Origin: Brevipalpus yothersi
Lineage: Eukaryota > Arthropoda > Arachnida > Trombidiformes > Tenuipalpidae
Reading direction: 5' to 3'
DNA: 64,000 bases
NCBI GenBank assembly: GCA_003956705.1
Contig: QZCP01000198.1
Location: 1 to 64,000 of the forward strand
Made by a program: the position numbers and the translations under genes. Shown piece by piece: positions 11,086 through 24,063 of this stretch (position 1 is its first letter; every line of letters begins with the position of its first letter). The notes under the pieces were generated by a model. It saw nothing but the letters and a program-made list of their open reading frames with translations, made no database searches and was not told the origin of the DNA.

Positions 11086-12479
11086 TGATCAGGAACATAG
11101 AATGATCATCGTTATCACCTTCATCTGAACATTATCAAAGCTATTTGAATCCAAATCGATCACAGCCGCGGTCTAATTGAGCAGATCGATCCTAACTACT
11201 TTTGAGAGGCAGTGTATACTCCTGATCGATTTAAATTGAGATTTGAACTATCTTATCAGGAGTCAGTGGTAGTAGAAATATTGCTGTTTGTTTCTAATAA
11301 TTTTTTTCGCCTTTTGTTTGCATGAATTCGCGGCTTGGATAAAATAAGACTTCACTGTCCATCCATCCATCCATCCATCCAACCAACCAACCAACCAATC
11401 GTCTGACCGTTGATGGGCCAATCGAGAGTGTTTATTCTCAATCAGGAGTCCCTCTTGTGTTCACTGATTACTCGATCCTTGGCAGCATGATGGAATCTTC
11501 AATAATTAACACGTTCGATGGTGAAGTGCTTGTCCACGAGCTTTGTTCCGCTCACCAGTTCAGTGGATTGTTTCTCTCTACTCTCTTTTCTTCTCTTCCG
11601 GGTCTTGGTACATGTTTATTCTCTCTGATCCCTTCTCCACCCTCAGTTTTGCATCTTTAGTCTCTCATTTGGACGTGATCAAACAAATTTTTCGATCAAT
11701 TGGGGGTGTCTATCAAGCAAATGAGAGGTGAAATGAGAAATTTGTGGAGCGTCCAGTGATCGTGCCAAGAGGACAAGACTTGAAGTCCGGTTAGAGAGAG
11801 AGAGAGAGAGAGAGAGCGGCAAACAAGATCGCCGATCTAATCGGACCCAAGCGTCAATCGAAGGCGTAATTAGGGAAACTGAAAAGTTGATTAAAGAGAA
11901 CAATCGTGCGATGAGGTGGGTGGTTGATTCATCACCATCATCATTTGATTGGAATAAAACTTTCTCTCTTTCTCTTTCTCTCACTCTCACTCTCTCTACA
12001 TGATGGACGTAAATGACAGGCAGCTATTTGAACGAATTGAAAAAAAAAGATGAAGATGCGATGTGAAAAGAAAGGCAAAGTGGCAAATCATGCTTCCGAT
12101 TGACTTAAAGGATTATGAGAGATGCTGGAAGATGATGATTCCCGGATACACAATAGACATCGAAAAGCACAAACGAAACAGAAATAGTTCATCGATGCTC
12201 CCTGAACTGGCCACTTGCTTCCGTTTGGGTTGCCCAATCCAATAAAAAGCCTTTCCTGGCTCATCTTCTGCTTGATTCATCAACCAACACCTCTTCTGGA
12301 TAGGAAGTTTGTTTCAATCAATACATATTACACTTCGCAATTCATGCCGATCGAAATTATTTCACTTTCTCCTCCAGACCAACTTGATCCATTCGTTTTG
12401 TGTGGTTAACAGTCCAATAATTTAGTCTCATTTTACCCATCCAAGGTGTTCTAGTACTCTCTGTGTGTTTGTGGGGATC
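11086..12479. other. Intergenic region with simple repeats
   Basis: No gene was recognised in about 1.4 kb. It contains a (CCAT)n tract turning into (CCAA)n at 11357-11399, a (GA)n run at 11793-11816, and CT-rich stretches near 11960. It probably includes 3' flank of DZIP1 and upstream sequence of the small secreted protein. Confidence 0.5.
11357..11399. repeat. (CCAT)n / (CCAA)n microsatellite
   Basis: Tetranucleotide repeats of CCAT pass directly into CCAA units, consistent with one microsatellite in which a T-to-A variant unit has spread. Confidence 0.9.
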
Positions 12480-12985
12480 ATGATGTCAAGCAGAAAGTTT
12501 CTTTGTTCGAAATTTTTTTCATCATACTTGGCCCTCATAGTATGTGTTATAGTATTGTTTGCCGTTTTTATGCCAACAGAGTCCGGTAAACTTCTAAAAT
12601 TAAAGAAGCTCAAGAAAATTCTTCCCTACCTTCTAGCCATGAAGGTGAGTGCCGAGCGATTGCCACTTCTCTTTTCATCAAATTTCCAAAAATTATGGAT
12701 ATAAATTGCTCATCTCGATAGGTCAAGTTTCAACGTTACCAATTTTCAGAATCAATTTTCAACTTGACTAACTTTCATCTCTCCTCTTCTCCTCCTTCTT
12801 TGTCCAGCCTTCGAAGAAGATTCTGTTTCCGCTTCCGTTACCTCTGGTCCTTCCTATTCCGTGAGTATTTCAACGAAAACAACAATATCCGGTGAAAGTA
12901 GTAGTTGAGAAAGAGAGAGAAAGTAGCAATTATCACTCATCATCAACAGGCAATTCAGCTGAATTTTTAGCCTCAATCTATTCCA

Positions 12986-13039
<54 letters not shown>

Positions 13040-13414
13040 AAACAAGATGCTACTCTCTCTGGTCTCTTCCATGTCCACCCCACACACACAACCACCCCTT
13101 CTCTCTCTCTCTCTTACTTTTTTTTCTCTCTCTCTTCTCTCTTGGTTTGACTGGTTTCTCGAAATCAAAACAAAGAAGTTTCCCGCACATTTTTTTAACC
13201 ATTGAATTTGAAAAATTCGCAAGTTATTTCAATCTTCTCTCTCTTTTCCACTAAATTTTGTCCTCTTCTCTCATCATTATCCAGGATTCTGAAGTTGACA
13301 AAGCAGATAGAGCTACCCAAGATTCCAATGCCTACCATGAATTCATGGCCCCAAATGGACTCATGGGGAGGAGGAATGGCGGACACTAGTGGAGGTGGAA
13401 GTGGCTGGAGATGA
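12480..13414 (+). CDS. Small secreted Lys/Leu/Pro-rich protein, family unknown
   Basis: Three exons join in frame: 12480-12644, 12808-12860 and 13285-13414, giving 115 residues. The N-terminus has a clear hydrophobic signal (YLALIVCVIVLFAVFMPTES). The predicted mature part begins with a cationic amphipathic stretch (GKLLKLKKLKKILPYLLAMK). A proline/leucine repeat follows in the tiny second exon (LFPLPLPLVLPIP), then KIPMP-type repeats, and the tail is rich in Gly, Trp and Met (SWGGGMADTSGGG). There are no cysteines after the signal region. Splice sites are consensus GT/AG and both phase changes match. AATAAA at 13516-13521 is a plausible poly(A) signal. I do not recognise a family. The pattern could fit a cuticle, silk-like or membrane-active secreted peptide, but no function is claimed. 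The second intron holds a long (GA)n tract. Confidence 0.7.
12992..13034. repeat. (GA)n tract in an intron of the small secreted protein gene
   Basis: A nearly pure GA dinucleotide run of about 40 bp is followed within 150 bp by CT-rich tracts, so the purine-rich strand switches inside one intron. Confidence 0.9.
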
Positions 13415-14670
13415 GATAGAGTGGAATTAAATGGATGCTGGCATTCATTAAAGAGCTGATTATATTTGTAATAACTGCCGAGTTTGTCTTTGTTTGCTTC
13501 ACTTGGCGCGGGATAAATAAATGGCTATTTATTAACGGTTATCAAATTCACATTTATTTCAACAACAAGAGGGATACAGAATAATACAAGACAGATGGTG
13601 ACTGGAAATAAGGTCAAAATTTATCCCAAAAATCAGCCATGTGTTAAGTGTGAAGAAAATTAAAACTTCTGGTTCGGATGAGTTTTGTGAGGGAAGAAGT
13701 GATCTGATGAAAGTAACAAAGAGTAGTAAAACGAGCTCGCCGTCAACTTACCTTGAAAGTCACAATTGTCGAAATGATTATTTCTTTTACCATCAGGACC
13801 ATGAGGATAGAGGGGAATAAAGAGAGATAGTTCCACTTTTCCTCTTTTTCGACCGGGCAGCCATGTTTCATGAGAGTAACTTGGAAGAGAAAAATAACCC
13901 ACCACAGGCCGGGACGAGTGCAATACAAGTCCATAGAGATGGTGAAATATTGACACCAATCCGAGCCTGTGTGAAGTCAACAAATTGATGGGCCAGAGAA
14001 ATCGGAATGGATGAGGTAGAAGAGACCAAGTTTATGAAGATGATGAAACTCATCGTAAAGATTGACGAAGATGAAGGGTTTTGGCGAAGCGGGATAGAGA
14101 AAGTTGAGGCATTTAAGACATCCAAGAGTAGAGACACAAGCGAAATGAATGTCCAGATGCGTGTTGGGTCGTTTTTGTCCTGCTCTCTCTCCTCTCTTCT
14201 CTCTCTCTTCTCTCTCTCTTCTCTCTTTCAACATCTGCCAAGAGAGAGAAAAAGAGAGAGAGAAAGAAGAAGGAAGAAAGAGTGAGTCGGACAAAGGGGA
14301 GAGCAAACAGAGAGAGAGAGAGAGAGAGAAAAAGAAAGAGAAAGAGAGAGAGCCTTTGTCGTTGAAAAATACGAGGATAAGAAAACTTACCTTTTGTGTA
14401 CCACCCCCAAAGCACCTCCTCCTCCTCCCCTTGCTTTCTTCTTCCAAACTTTTGGCGGCAAACATCTGCCCCAAGCCACTCTCTTTCTCTCTTTCTCTTA
14501 GTGGGCCAACCAGAGGCTCTTTCTCTCTCTCTCTTTGTCCCGTGTGGCGAGAAAGAGAGAGAAAGAGAAAGACTGCATCTGGTCACTTTACTTCCGATTC
14601 TTCACCTTTTCCTAGCCTCATCATTTCGTCCTGACTACTGTATTAAGGCTCATATACATATATACCAGGA

Positions 14671-14674
<4 letters not shown>

Positions 14675-14722
<48 letters not shown>
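14675..14722. repeat. (GA)n microsatellite, about 24 units
   Basis: A pure GA dinucleotide array lies in intergenic DNA. Confidence 0.95.
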
Positions 14723-14726
<4 letters not shown>

Positions 14727-15070
14727 GCTCAGTCCGTTTTGAGATTCTGGGAAAGAAAGTTGGTCGAGGAGAGAAAAGAGAATCACAGAGCTGACCCCAT
14801 GTGAATTATCCTTTTTCCTTTGTTCGGCCATGTCCACTTTCTTTATTCCATAGCCGTTCAATAAATCGCTTCTCTCTCTCTTTTCTCTCTCCTTTTTCTG
14901 ACCCAATCTGGCCGATCTGCCCAATCTGCCCAGTCTGCCAGTGGCCTTTCTTCACTGGCCTTTATTATTTGGTGCCCTTTTCTTCATTCGCCTCGCTCTC
15001 AACAACACTGGCCCAAAACTTGTTTTCAACTTGGCCAACTTCTTGCCATTCAATTCCTAGAAAATCGACC

Positions 15071-15130
15071 CTCTCTCTTACTTCTCTCTTACTTTTCTCT
15101 TACTTTTTCTCTTACTTTTTCTCTTACTTC
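15071..15130. repeat. Short pyrimidine minisatellite (units like CTCTTACTTTTT)
   Basis: Five or so tandem copies of an approximately 11-12-bp pyrimidine-rich unit containing a single purine (TTAC) differ by small length changes in the T run. Confidence 0.8.
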
Positions 15131-15517
15131 TATCCAACTTCTCTCAAGGCTTAACTCTCTTGGCCCATAGAGAAAGAGAAAGAGAAAGAGAGACAAATGG
15201 CCACATCTTTCTGAGACCAAATCAGGCCGTTTTCACATTGGCCAAGCCTTGTGAGCTGTACAAAAACTTTACGAACAAATGATGAAGGATCAAAACTGAA
15301 TACTAAGCCCCTTGACATGTCCACTCTTTTTGAGAAAAAAATCACGAGATTTCAAGATGAGTAACAAACTGATTTATTTATCTGAGTGGATCTAGTAATT
15401 TTTTTCTTCGTATTCGAATAGGTTGTATATTTGTGGGAAAATATGGAAAGCATTTTTTTCTCTGGCTAAAAAACGTGGGCATATAAACGATTTTGTAAAA
15501 TCTGTTGAACGTAGATA

Positions 15518-18500
15518 TTAGAAAGCTGTCACTACTTTTCCAAATATCATGGCCAAAAGAGCCATTCTCACGGGCAGTCCATTGTGCATCTGTCGAAAGT
15601 ATGCTGCTCGATGGTCTTCGTCGGTGTCAGTACTAGAAGAGAGGAGAGAAAAGTTTCACATCAGAAAAGAATGTTCATTGTTCATCGATTTTTTGTGAAA
15701 GTGCCGAGACCTACCTTATTTCTTCATTTCTTGGTAATGGATGCATGAGAATCATCTTCTTTTTGGCACGATTCAATAGTTTACGATTAATTTTCAACTT
15801 TCCCTTACATTCCTCATACTCCTTCGCATCACTGAAACGCTCTCTCTGAAGTCGAGTCATATAGATAACATCAGAGTTTTCAATAACTTCATCGAACGTT
15901 TCATATTCCTCGAAATTGATACCTCTCGAAGATATGTAACTCTTCACTTCATCTGGAATTCTGAGCTTTCGTGGCGATACAAATCGAAGATGAACGCCGC
16001 ATTCAGTGAGTATTTTGGCCAGAGAATGAGCAGTACGACCGTTGAGTAAATCACCAGCCAAGGTGATCTTAAGATTTTTGATTGTTCCAATTTCTTCTCT
16101 GATTGTGAATAAATCTAGAAGAGCTTGCGATGGATGCTCACCGGTTCCATCTCCACCATTGATGACAGGAATTTGTACTGCATCCGAAGCTCTTTTCGCC
16201 GCCCCTTTATCAGGATGTCGAATAACAAGAACAGTGTAGTATGATGCTATCGTTCTCATGGTATCTTCAAAACTTTCACCCTTTCTCATGGATGATTGGT
16301 CTGACTCAAATACACCTACATGACCACCCAGAAGATCCATCGCTGATTTGAAACTATGGAATGTTCGGCTACTAGGTTCATGAAAATAGAGACATAAACG
16401 TTCACCTTTGAGCACTTCACTCAACGAAACTTTCCGATCGACAAACTTTTTTATCTCATGTGCAGAATCAAGTATCTTTCTTATGGTAGAATAGTTGAGC
16501 CCTTCCACTGATATCAGATCTTTACCCCTCAGAATAGATTCTTCCTCAATCGTTGGCTGGAGTACAATTTTGCTCGGTAAAGGTTTCGGAACCTCAATCA
16601 TAGGATCTTGGGCTGAACCATACAGTTCGCTAAGGACACCTTCAATATTTTGCTCTTTGACAGTCAAAGCTAGAGGTGAATTGAGGGACACAATCTCTTC
16701 TCCATAACCTTTTGGAACCAATACTTTCTCCTCAATATAAGCGACTTCACCTCGAAGCATAACTCTATGAACTTTGCCTCTTACTTTTCGCTTCGCGAAC
16801 GGAGTCCAATCGGCTTTAGTATAAGGTAAATTATCTGGAATTGTCCATTCTTCATCAAAATCAACCTCAACAAATGTATTCGGTTGGTCAGGAAGGTGGA
16901 ATATTTTTTTGGGATTGACATACATTTTGTCAACGATATCTTTGAAAGTCAATCGTTTCTGGTGGACTGCAGTGAGAAGAAGAGCCAATATTGTCTCTAA
17001 ACCTGGAAAGCCTGGACACCCTTCAGCAATTTTTTGACTTAGGAGATGAGGTGCATGATCAGTGGCGAAGACATCGATTGAGTCCATATTTGCCCAAAGA
17101 TAGTCCTGATCTGATTTGGTCACTAGACATGGGCGAACTTCACTTTGACGAACTCCAATGGCAGTGACATCGTCTTCACACAAGAACAAGTGGTGTGGTG
17201 CAACTTCACATGTCACTTTAACACCATCTTCTTTAGCTAATTTGATGATGAAAAGTTCGTCTTCACGTGCTACGTGAGCCACATGGATGTGTCGATTGAA
17301 TTTTTTGGCTAGCCATAGTATATTAGCAGTGTGAAGTGACTCAGCATGCACAACAATTGGCAAATTTTCGGGCCAAGTTTTCAAATGTTTAGCCCAGTCT
17401 GACATTCCAGGCATACATAGAGTACCATAAGTTGAATTTAAATACATTTTGAGTCCAACAACAGGCTGAACTTTTGCCACTTCGGCAAGAGTTTCAGCAT
17501 TGCTTGCATTGGCTCCAACATACAGTGCATAGTCACAGTGAGCTTTTTCTCGGGCAAGTTTTCGAACTGATGATAGAATATTGCCATCGACAATTGCTGG
17601 ATTAGTATTGGGCATCACACAGATCATGGTGATACCTCCAGCAAGAGCCGCTGCAGTTCCAGTATCGAAATCTTCTTTCTCTTCACCCCCAGGTTCTCTC
17701 ATGTGAGTGTGGACATCGATTAAGCCAGGAAGTCGAATGATTTTTCTGGCAGTCAAGCAATCAATATGACCTGATACTCTTGGAGTACCTTCGACCACTC
17801 TAAGAGCGTCAATCAGTAGTCGAGCACACTTGACATCTGAAATGAGTGGTACTGAATGATCGATGGCAAATCGTCGAGCTCGGTAGCCAAGTGTTGAAAC
17901 ACGCCGAGCACCTTTTTCACGTCTCGGAATATCAATCATCAAGTCAAATTGGAATTTGCTCAATGGAGTGACGACATCCAACAGATTCATGGTCATGTTT
18001 TCTGAGTCTATTTCTTCGAAAGCCCACTCTATCGCCTCAATAGGAATACCTTTGAGATTATAATACTCTGCAGTTCCTCGACTTCCGATTAGTTTGTATC
18101 CGAGAGAACTCAACGTTTCAACGCTTGAGAGGAGTTCATCTTTCTTGTCATAACCTCCGATAGATAGAAAGGCAATTTTTCGCTCAGGAAGCTGGAATCC
18201 TGTGCTCTGTAGAGCTTTCAGATAGGCTTCATACTTGTTCTCACCAAAGCATGCAACTTCACCGGTACTGGCCATTTCTACTCCAAGAGCAAAATCAGCA
18301 CCAGCTAACCGAGAGAATGAAAATTGGGGAACTTTCACTCCAACTCGAGTTTTTGTGAGGGGCTCAGATGAATCTTCTGAATGCTGGTAAAGCATTTCTG
18401 AATCTTCGACTGGTTGTCCCATGATCACTCTGGTCGCTTTAGCCACTAGATCACAATTAAGAGTCTTACTAACGAAAGGAAACGATCGACTGACTCGAAG

Positions 18501-21500
18501 ATTGCACTCTATCACATATAGATGATTATTTTTCGCTATTAGCTGCATATTGTAGGGACCGTTGACTTGGAGGGCTCGACCAACTTGTCGACATATTTCC
18601 TTGATTCTAGCACGAGTTTCTCTATTCAAATCTTGGGGAGGAGTGATCAAAGTTGCATCTCCAGAATGGACACCAGCATTCTCTACATGTTCAGAGACAA
18701 TCATCTCAATAAGTTCACCATTACATGCCACAGCATCTACATCCAGCTCTTTTGCTCCTTTGATATACTTAGAGATGACTACAGGATGGTCATGATTAAC
18801 TGTGGCAGATTTTTCGAGATAATTTTGCAGTTCTGAGGAATCAGATGCGACGATCATTCCCGCTCCACTAAGCACATATGAAGGACGAACAATACATGGA
18901 TAACCTGATTCTTCGGCAAAACTTTCTGCACTCTTGAGATCAACTAGCTCACGCCATTTAGGTTGATCGATTCCTCTTTTATCGAGAAGCCGAGAAAATT
19001 TGAAACGATCTTCTGCTTCATCAACAGATTCAGGAGCAGTTCCCAAGATTGTGGCTTTCAGGTGCTTCAGATCCATTGCAATATTGTTAGGCTGTTGACC
19101 TCCCATACTCAAAATAATTCCATGAGGCTTTTCCATCTCATAAATATCTGAGACAACCTGACCAAGAGAATTACAATTAGTTTGCCTAGGTTCGAATAGT
19201 GTTCATCATCCACTTACTTCACAAGATATTTCGTCAAAGTATAGTTTATCACAAACATCATAGTCTGTGCTAACAGTTTCTGGATTACAGTTGATCATGA
19301 TGGTTTCCTTATTCATCTGAATCGAAAAGACTTGTAATTAGAACACATCATAGAAGAAACGAATACTCTTCATACCTTTCGTAATTCAGTGACACAGCCA
19401 ACAGAACAGCAATCGAATTCCACTGAACTACCAATTCGATAGACTCCTGAACCTATCACGATAACTGCTTGATCGTTAGTCTCCTTTCTTGGAAGATCGA
19501 GATCACTTTCTGATGCATTATAAGTGAGATATAGATAATTTGTGATTGCTGGATATTCGGCTGCAACAGTATCGACACGTCGCACAAATGGTGTGATAGG
19601 CTCATCTGAATTCTTTCTCGCTGTTCGAATGGTGAGTTCATCCGAGCCAACATATAAGGCGATTTGTTTATCGGAAAAGCCTAGTTTCTTTGATTCTCGA
19701 ATTATATGAGGGCTTAATTTAGAGTCCCCATTGCCATTTCCATTAGTAGTTAGACCCTTAAGGAAAATTGCATGCTCAACAATCCTTTGCATTTTGTAGA
19801 GGAACCATTTATCAATTCTTGTCCACTGATGAAGATCCTCAATTGAGTACTCATCCCTAAGAGCTGATGCGAGAACAAATATTCTAGTGTCAGTTGGACA
19901 TTCTAATTTTTCTCTAGAAGGAGGTTCAGGACCGGAGTCGAACCCAGTGTTGCCCTCGTATACCATTCTTAGAGCTTTTTGGAAGGCTTCTTCGAATCTT
20001 CTGCCAATTGCCATAACCTCACCAACACTTTTCATTGAGCTTCCAATTTTCCTAGAAACCCCAGCAAACTTTGCTAGATCCCATCGAGGTACTTTAACAA
20101 CGCAATAGTCTAGGCTTGGCTCAAAACAAGCGGTAGTAGATCCAGTGACAGAGTTTTTCAGATCAGGTAGAGCTATTCCGAGCGAAAGTTTGGCAGCAAC
20201 ATAAGCCAAAGGATAACCAGTGGCCTTACTTGCAAGTGCAGAGCTCCTCGAAAGTCTTGGATTTACTTCGATGATAAAAAATTGTTCACTCGTTGGACTA
20301 AGAGCGAACTGAACATTGCATTCTCCAACCACTTGTAGGTGACGAACAATTCGAAATGCTGCTGCACGCATTTTGTAATATTCAGAATCGGTGAGAGTTT
20401 GACTCGGTGCTACCACGATGGATTCACCGGTATGAATGCCCAGAGGATCGACATTTTCCATGTTACATATCGCTATACAATTGTCATATGCATCTCGAAT
20501 GATTTCGTACTCTATTTCTTTCCATCCCTTGAGACTTTTATCAAGGAGAACTTGATTGGAATGTTTGAGAGCATGATTCACTATGTTGACAAGTTGTGTC
20601 TCATTTTCAGCAAATCCTGAGCCCAGACCTCCCAAGGCATAAGCAGCGCGTACCAATACTGGGAAGCCAAGAAGTTTTGCTACTTTAATGGAATCTTCCA
20701 GGTTACAAGCGGCTCCGGATGGAGCAACTTGATAACCGATCTTGGTTACTTCTTTGGCAAACTTCTCTCGATCTTCTGATTTGATAATTGACTCAATGGG
20801 AGTTCCAAGCACCTCGATACTGTATTTTTGGAAAATTCCCTGCTTATCAAGTTCTATTCCGCAGTTGAGTGCTGTTTGACCACCAAACATCAGCAAAACT
20901 GCATCTGGTCGTTCCAATTTGATAACTTCGAGAACATAGCTCGGTGTGATTGGTAAGAAATACACCTTGTCCGCAAGTCCTGGATTCGTTTGCACAGTTG
21001 CAATATTCGGATTGATCAGGACAGTGCTTACTTTCTCTTCTTTCAAAGCCTTCAGGGCTTGACTACCAGAATAATCAAATTCACCTGCTTGACCAATTGA
21101 TAAGCCACCGGAGCCCAGTATGAGAACTTTTTTGGGATATATTCTGAGCCCCCCTGGTACTTGGTTAGTTTTTTCAATCCGATATTTGATGACTTGAAGG
21201 GCATTATTCGATTGTGGATTCTTGATGAGTTGCATGAATACATCGAAAAGAAATTCTAAATCATCAGGACCTGCTCGATGTTCTGGATGAAATTGGACGC
21301 TAAAGAATGGTTTCTTAGTGTGATAGATTCCTTCATTCGATGCATCATTAGCATTGGTGAAGAGAGGTTTCCAGCCTTCTGGAAGTTTATCAGCGTTGAC
21401 AGCATAGCCATGGTTTTGAGAGGTCACAAAACATCGTTTAGTCTCAGATAAAACACATGGCTGATTGTGGCCTCGATTTCCGTAAGCCATCTTTTGGGTA

Positions 21501-22376
21501 GTTCCACCAGCAGCTAGGGCTAGAAGCTGATGGCCAAGACATATGCCAAAAATTGGTTTCTCATCACCCAGAAGATTTCGAAGTTGAGCTATTGTTTTCT
21601 CACAGACTGAAGGGTCACCAGGTCCATTGCTGACGAAAAATGCGTCAAATTTGGATTTAATCTCACTTATAAGATGGTCATAAGGAAGTCGACTGACTTT
21701 ACAGCCCCGGTTGATAAAGCATCTTATCTGATTGAATTTCACGCCACAATCGATGAGGGCAATGTGCGGACTACCACTTTCGTTGTAAACTTGAACTTTG
21801 TTTGTTGACACTTCAGAGAGATACTTGGACATATCTCGTAAAGGGACTTTGGGCACATTTTCTACTCCAATGATTTTGATTTGAGATATCAGGGAACCTT
21901 TCGATCTTATATGAGTTGTTAGGGCTCGAGTATCGATACCTTGAACTCCCAACACATTGTTCTTCTCGAGCCATTCTTCGAGTGACTCTACGGCATTCCA
22001 ATGGCTATAGTTGAAGGATAATTCATCGACGATGAGTGCTTTGGCCCATATTTTAGGAGATTCAAAATTCTTGTAAAGACCCTGATCGTCTTTGGAACCA
22101 TCAGGAACACCGTAATTTCCAATCAAAGGATAAGTCAATACCAAGATCTGGTCAAAGTATGATGGGTCAGTGAGCGATTCGATATAACCCACCATACCAG
22201 TTTGGAATACTGAGGGTTGAAGATGATTGGAATCAGATCAAAAATCAAGAGATCACTGAACTATTTTAACGTAGTTCCGGTTAGCAATACTTACCGATCT
22301 CTCCTTCGACATCTTGTACAGCACCAAAAACGTGGCCGATGTATTGACGATCATCTACGGTCAATATTGCTTTCAT
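15518..22376 (-). CDS. CAD: CAD: carbamoyl-phosphate synthetase II / aspartate transcarbamylase / dihydroorotase
   Basis: CAD catalyses the first three steps of de novo UMP synthesis in the cytosol. Five exons on the minus strand (22376-22295, 22209-19376, 19316-19218, 19157-15715, 15632-15518) close in frame to 2,190 residues; human CAD has 2,225. The order is glutamine amidotransferase (nucleophile Cys in FGICLGHQLLALAAGG near residue 250), two ATP-grasp CPSase halves, the MGS-like allosteric region, dihydroorotase and aspartate transcarbamylase. Dihydroorotase keeps the metal site DVHTHMREPG near residue 1480, the lysine in GLKMYLNSTYG and FATDHAPH. ATCase forms the last ~310 residues with HPSQALLDLFTIREE. 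Its carbamoyl-phosphate loop reads SSRT instead of the usual STRT, a conservative change. The linker between DHOase and ATCase is short. The tiny last exon supplies the conserved RAAYFRQ helix. The first exon starts MKAILTVDDRQYIG. Confidence 0.97.
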
Positions 22377-22689
22377 TTTCTTTGCACGATCAATATTGTA
22401 CACTGAATGCTACAAAAAAGTGACAAACTCATGAACTGGTGAGTGAGTGAACTTTACTCACAAGTGAAGATCAGTAAATCAAACATTGTCCCGAGTGAAT
22501 CATTGGCAAATGGACATGAACCGGTTAGATCAGGTCGAGGTGAGCTTCTTAACAGCTCACTTCGTTGCTCCTAGGCACGAGAAGCTTAACACAGCACAGC
22601 TCGAATCAAGAGGGGGGCAGCAAAAGTTGGCCACGACAGAGAGAGGCTTTAATGGTGGAAAAAAATTGGTTTAATTTACAAAAATATTC
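22377..22689. other. Spacer between taspase-1 and CAD (same strand)
   Basis: About 310 bp lies downstream of the taspase stop and upstream of the CAD start codon, so it must hold the 3' end of one gene and probably the CAD promoter. No gene or distinct motif was recognised. Confidence 0.4.
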
Positions 22690-24063
22690 TCACAATTCTT
22701 CAGATGTGACTGGATGTTTGTCTGATGGAAATTTGAGAGAAACTGAGCTGAAAATCATCGGAGAAGAGTGAGGCAGTTCGGAGAGAGCAAATTTGAAAGG
22801 CGTTGATAAAGATGAGTGTCCAATTGCCATGGTGTGAGTGTTGTGAGCCCACATGAGTTCACCACTTCCCTCATCCGGACAGCCAACTAGAGCAATGATG
22901 CCTGCAGATTTAGGGATGGTAACCTTCTTTAGGTATGGCGAATCTAATGAAAAAAAATTATTCAATCAATTTCACCCTGGAAGCAGTTCAGCTTCTGATT
23001 CGATCGATAACAGTACCTACGAAACTTTTTTTGAACAAGTTATCTATGCATCTGGCATAGTTTTCGGGTTCAGTTTTCAGAAGCTGGATTCCACATTCCC
23101 TTGCAAACAATGTTTTTGTCAGATACTCGCCATTTCCAGATGTGGATACTGCAACGTTATCCTGAGCCCATACTCCAGCTCCGTAAGATGCTGCTTGTCC
23201 AATTCTACCAGGTAGCTTCAAGATGATTCCTCCACTTGAGACTCCAGAAGCTGATCGTCCATTTAAATCGATAGCGACTGCACCAACAGTGTCTAAGCGT
23301 TCTTCGGTGTTATTATCTTTTCGAAAATTTCCTTCAGTACTTGACGAAAACTTTGTATTGCAGTGTCTTTTTACATTTTCGCTACCAAATCGTTCACCAC
23401 AAGATTCTTGATGGGTTGAAAGCTCATTTTCTCGGTCTAGTTTACACTTGTACTTCATGAAAGTAGACTTGGCCCTGTCTAGCAAAAATGGGCTGGTGAG
23501 CTAGTTGGAATACATTTTTTTCATTTGTCCTTCAGTAAAAGGATTAGACCTGTTTTTACATACCAGTAGACAGGTCAGCTGAAACGCAACCTTTCGATAG
23601 CGCCCATTTTCTAGCTGGTTCACTGACTAGAATATGTGGAGGAATCAATCCCATAGGCCATTCTCCTTGTTGCTCGGCCAGTAATGCTTGAGCTGCCAAG
23701 ATTGGGTTCTTGATCGAAGAAATGGCTCCGATACCTGCCCAATCGAGGGATGAACCGTCCATAAGGCTAGCATCACACTCGATAGATCCGTCAAGACAAA
23801 AGTTAGATCCTAGCCCAGCATTTGTGATGGGATCATCCTCCAAAGCAACCAAAGCTTGTGTCACTGCCTCGATGGCCGATCCTCCGGCACGAAGACATTC
23901 CACACCTTTGTTACAGGCCATCTCGCATGCAGCTCGATATTGTGGCTTCCTGATCTGTTGACTCAAGCCGGCACCTTTCGAAAAGAAGCGCAACGAACAG
24001 AAAATTAGACACAAAATGTTCAGCGAAATGTTCAATCCTCTTACCTGCATGTACCCCAATCAT
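22690..24063 (-). CDS. TASP1: Taspase-1 (threonine aspartase, Ntn hydrolase)
   Basis: Taspase-1 is an asparaginase-2-family N-terminal nucleophile protease that self-cleaves and then processes nuclear regulators such as MLL/trithorax and TFIIA. Four exons on the minus strand (24063-24045, 23974-23564, 23478-23017, 22943-22690) give 381 residues. The first exon is only 19 bp and encodes MIGVHA plus one base; joined to the second it restores the family N-terminus VHAGAG. The alpha part has GLGSNFCLDGSIECDASLMDG. The autocleavage site is D/T in LDTVGAV, making Thr207 the predicted nucleophile, followed by VSSGGIILKLPGRIGQA and AVSTSGNGEYL. The last exon matches the beta-subunit C-terminus with a WAHNTHTMAIGH block. 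The human protein is longer (420) mainly at the N-terminus. All key residues visible are intact. Confidence 0.93.

Larger units (their letters stand above)
13415..15517. other. GA/CT-rich intergenic region
   Basis: About 2.1 kb without a recognisable gene separates the small secreted protein gene from the 3' end of CAD. It is full of purine/pyrimidine tracts: interrupted CT then GA runs at 14180-14360, (GA)n at 14675-14722, and a TTACTTTTTCTC-type minisatellite at 15071-15130. Long open frames here encode only Ser/Leu/Arg/Glu low complexity and are artefacts of the repeats. Confidence 0.6.

Noticed and set aside
13977..14794. Overlapping frames of 100-165 codons on both strands
   Set aside because: Their translations are Ser/Leu or Arg/Glu low complexity produced by CT/GA tracts.
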